Shown here piece by piece: positions 5,441-5,547 of a stretch of DNA of 5,547 bases. Position 1 is the stretch's first letter, and each line of letters begins with the position of its first letter. Source of the stretch: Pseudanabaenales cyanobacterium (lineage in GTDB: Bacteria > Cyanobacteriota > Cyanobacteriia > Phormidesmidales > Phormidesmidaceae); assembly GCA_022360135.1 (NCBI GenBank), contig JAKSDM010000703.1, positions 1 to 5,547 on the forward strand, in the 5' to 3' direction. The notes beneath the pieces are model-generated. The model did not search any database and was not told where the DNA came from. It saw nothing but the letters and a program-made list of their open reading frames with translations. A program made the translations under genes and the position numbers.

Positions 5441-5547
5441 TAATACCAATTCAATATGAGGATGAGCATAATTTAGAGGTTAAAAGCCTTGCTATCAAAG
5501 GGTTTAATCTCATCTATTCTGTACAGCTTCATATCCATTTGGTATAA
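5441..5547. mobile_element. MITE-like inverted-repeat element at the window end
   Basis: ATACCAATTCAATATGA (5443-5459) and TCATATCCATTTGGTAT (5529-5545) are inverted repeats matching at 14 of 17 positions. Inside, GATGAG (5461-5466) pairs with CTCATC (5509-5514), and TTAAA (5480-5484) with TTTAA (5503-5507), so the whole 100-bp piece folds back on itself. If the ends are TACCAA and TTGGTA, both are flanked by TAA (5441-5443 and 5545-5547), like a 3-bp target duplication. No coding capacity is present. This is what a small non-autonomous transposon looks like, but the window stops at its edge, so the right boundary cannot be confirmed. Confidence 0.5.

Overview
This is cyanobacterial DNA. It holds two of the three genes for the light-independent (dark-operative) protochlorophyllide oxidoreductase (DPOR), chlL and chlN. 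It also has cyanobacterial DUF5331-type small proteins, two exact copies of the HIP1 octamer GCGATCGC, a period-7 short tandem repeat array and a long pentapeptide-repeat protein. The third subunit gene, chlB, is not in the window, which is usual because it is normally unlinked in cyanobacteria. The sequence does not settle the genus.

Layout, all genes on the + strand: chlL (47-910, GTG start); a 247-bp gap with an AT palindrome and a nested hairpin; two tandem, diverged DUF5331-like genes (1158-1523 and 1591-2010); a 208-bp gap dominated by an inverted array of heptamers (2039-2130); chlN (2219-3625); a 342-bp gap with two strong stem-loops (3688-3734 and 3743-3803); a membrane-anchored pentapeptide-repeat protein in two frames (3968-4501 and 4500-5270); and a 3' flank with a weak hairpin and a MITE-like element (5441-5547) ending at the window edge.

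How the genes work together: a ChlL homodimer binds ATP, carries one [4Fe-4S] cluster and passes electrons to the ChlN/ChlB heterotetramer, which reduces ring D of protochlorophyllide to chlorophyllide a without light. The two small proteins between chlL and chlN have no known function; their position suggests, but does not show, a link to DPOR expression, assembly or oxygen protection.

Most notable observations: (1) the pentapeptide-repeat gene appears to be one gene of about 433 codons split by a single-base shift near 4499; removing one base joins a membrane-anchored N-terminal part to 44 uninterrupted pentapeptides. (2) The DNA of that domain has a 30-bp higher-order repeat. (3) The heptamer array before chlN changes orientation midway and could fold into a long imperfect hairpin. 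(4) Two perfect-arm stem-loops after chlN share complementary loop sequences and could form alternative folds. (5) DUF5331 is duplicated inside the chlL-chlN interval. No obviously new multi-gene system is visible; the untested parts are the DUF5331 pair and the structured intergenic regions.
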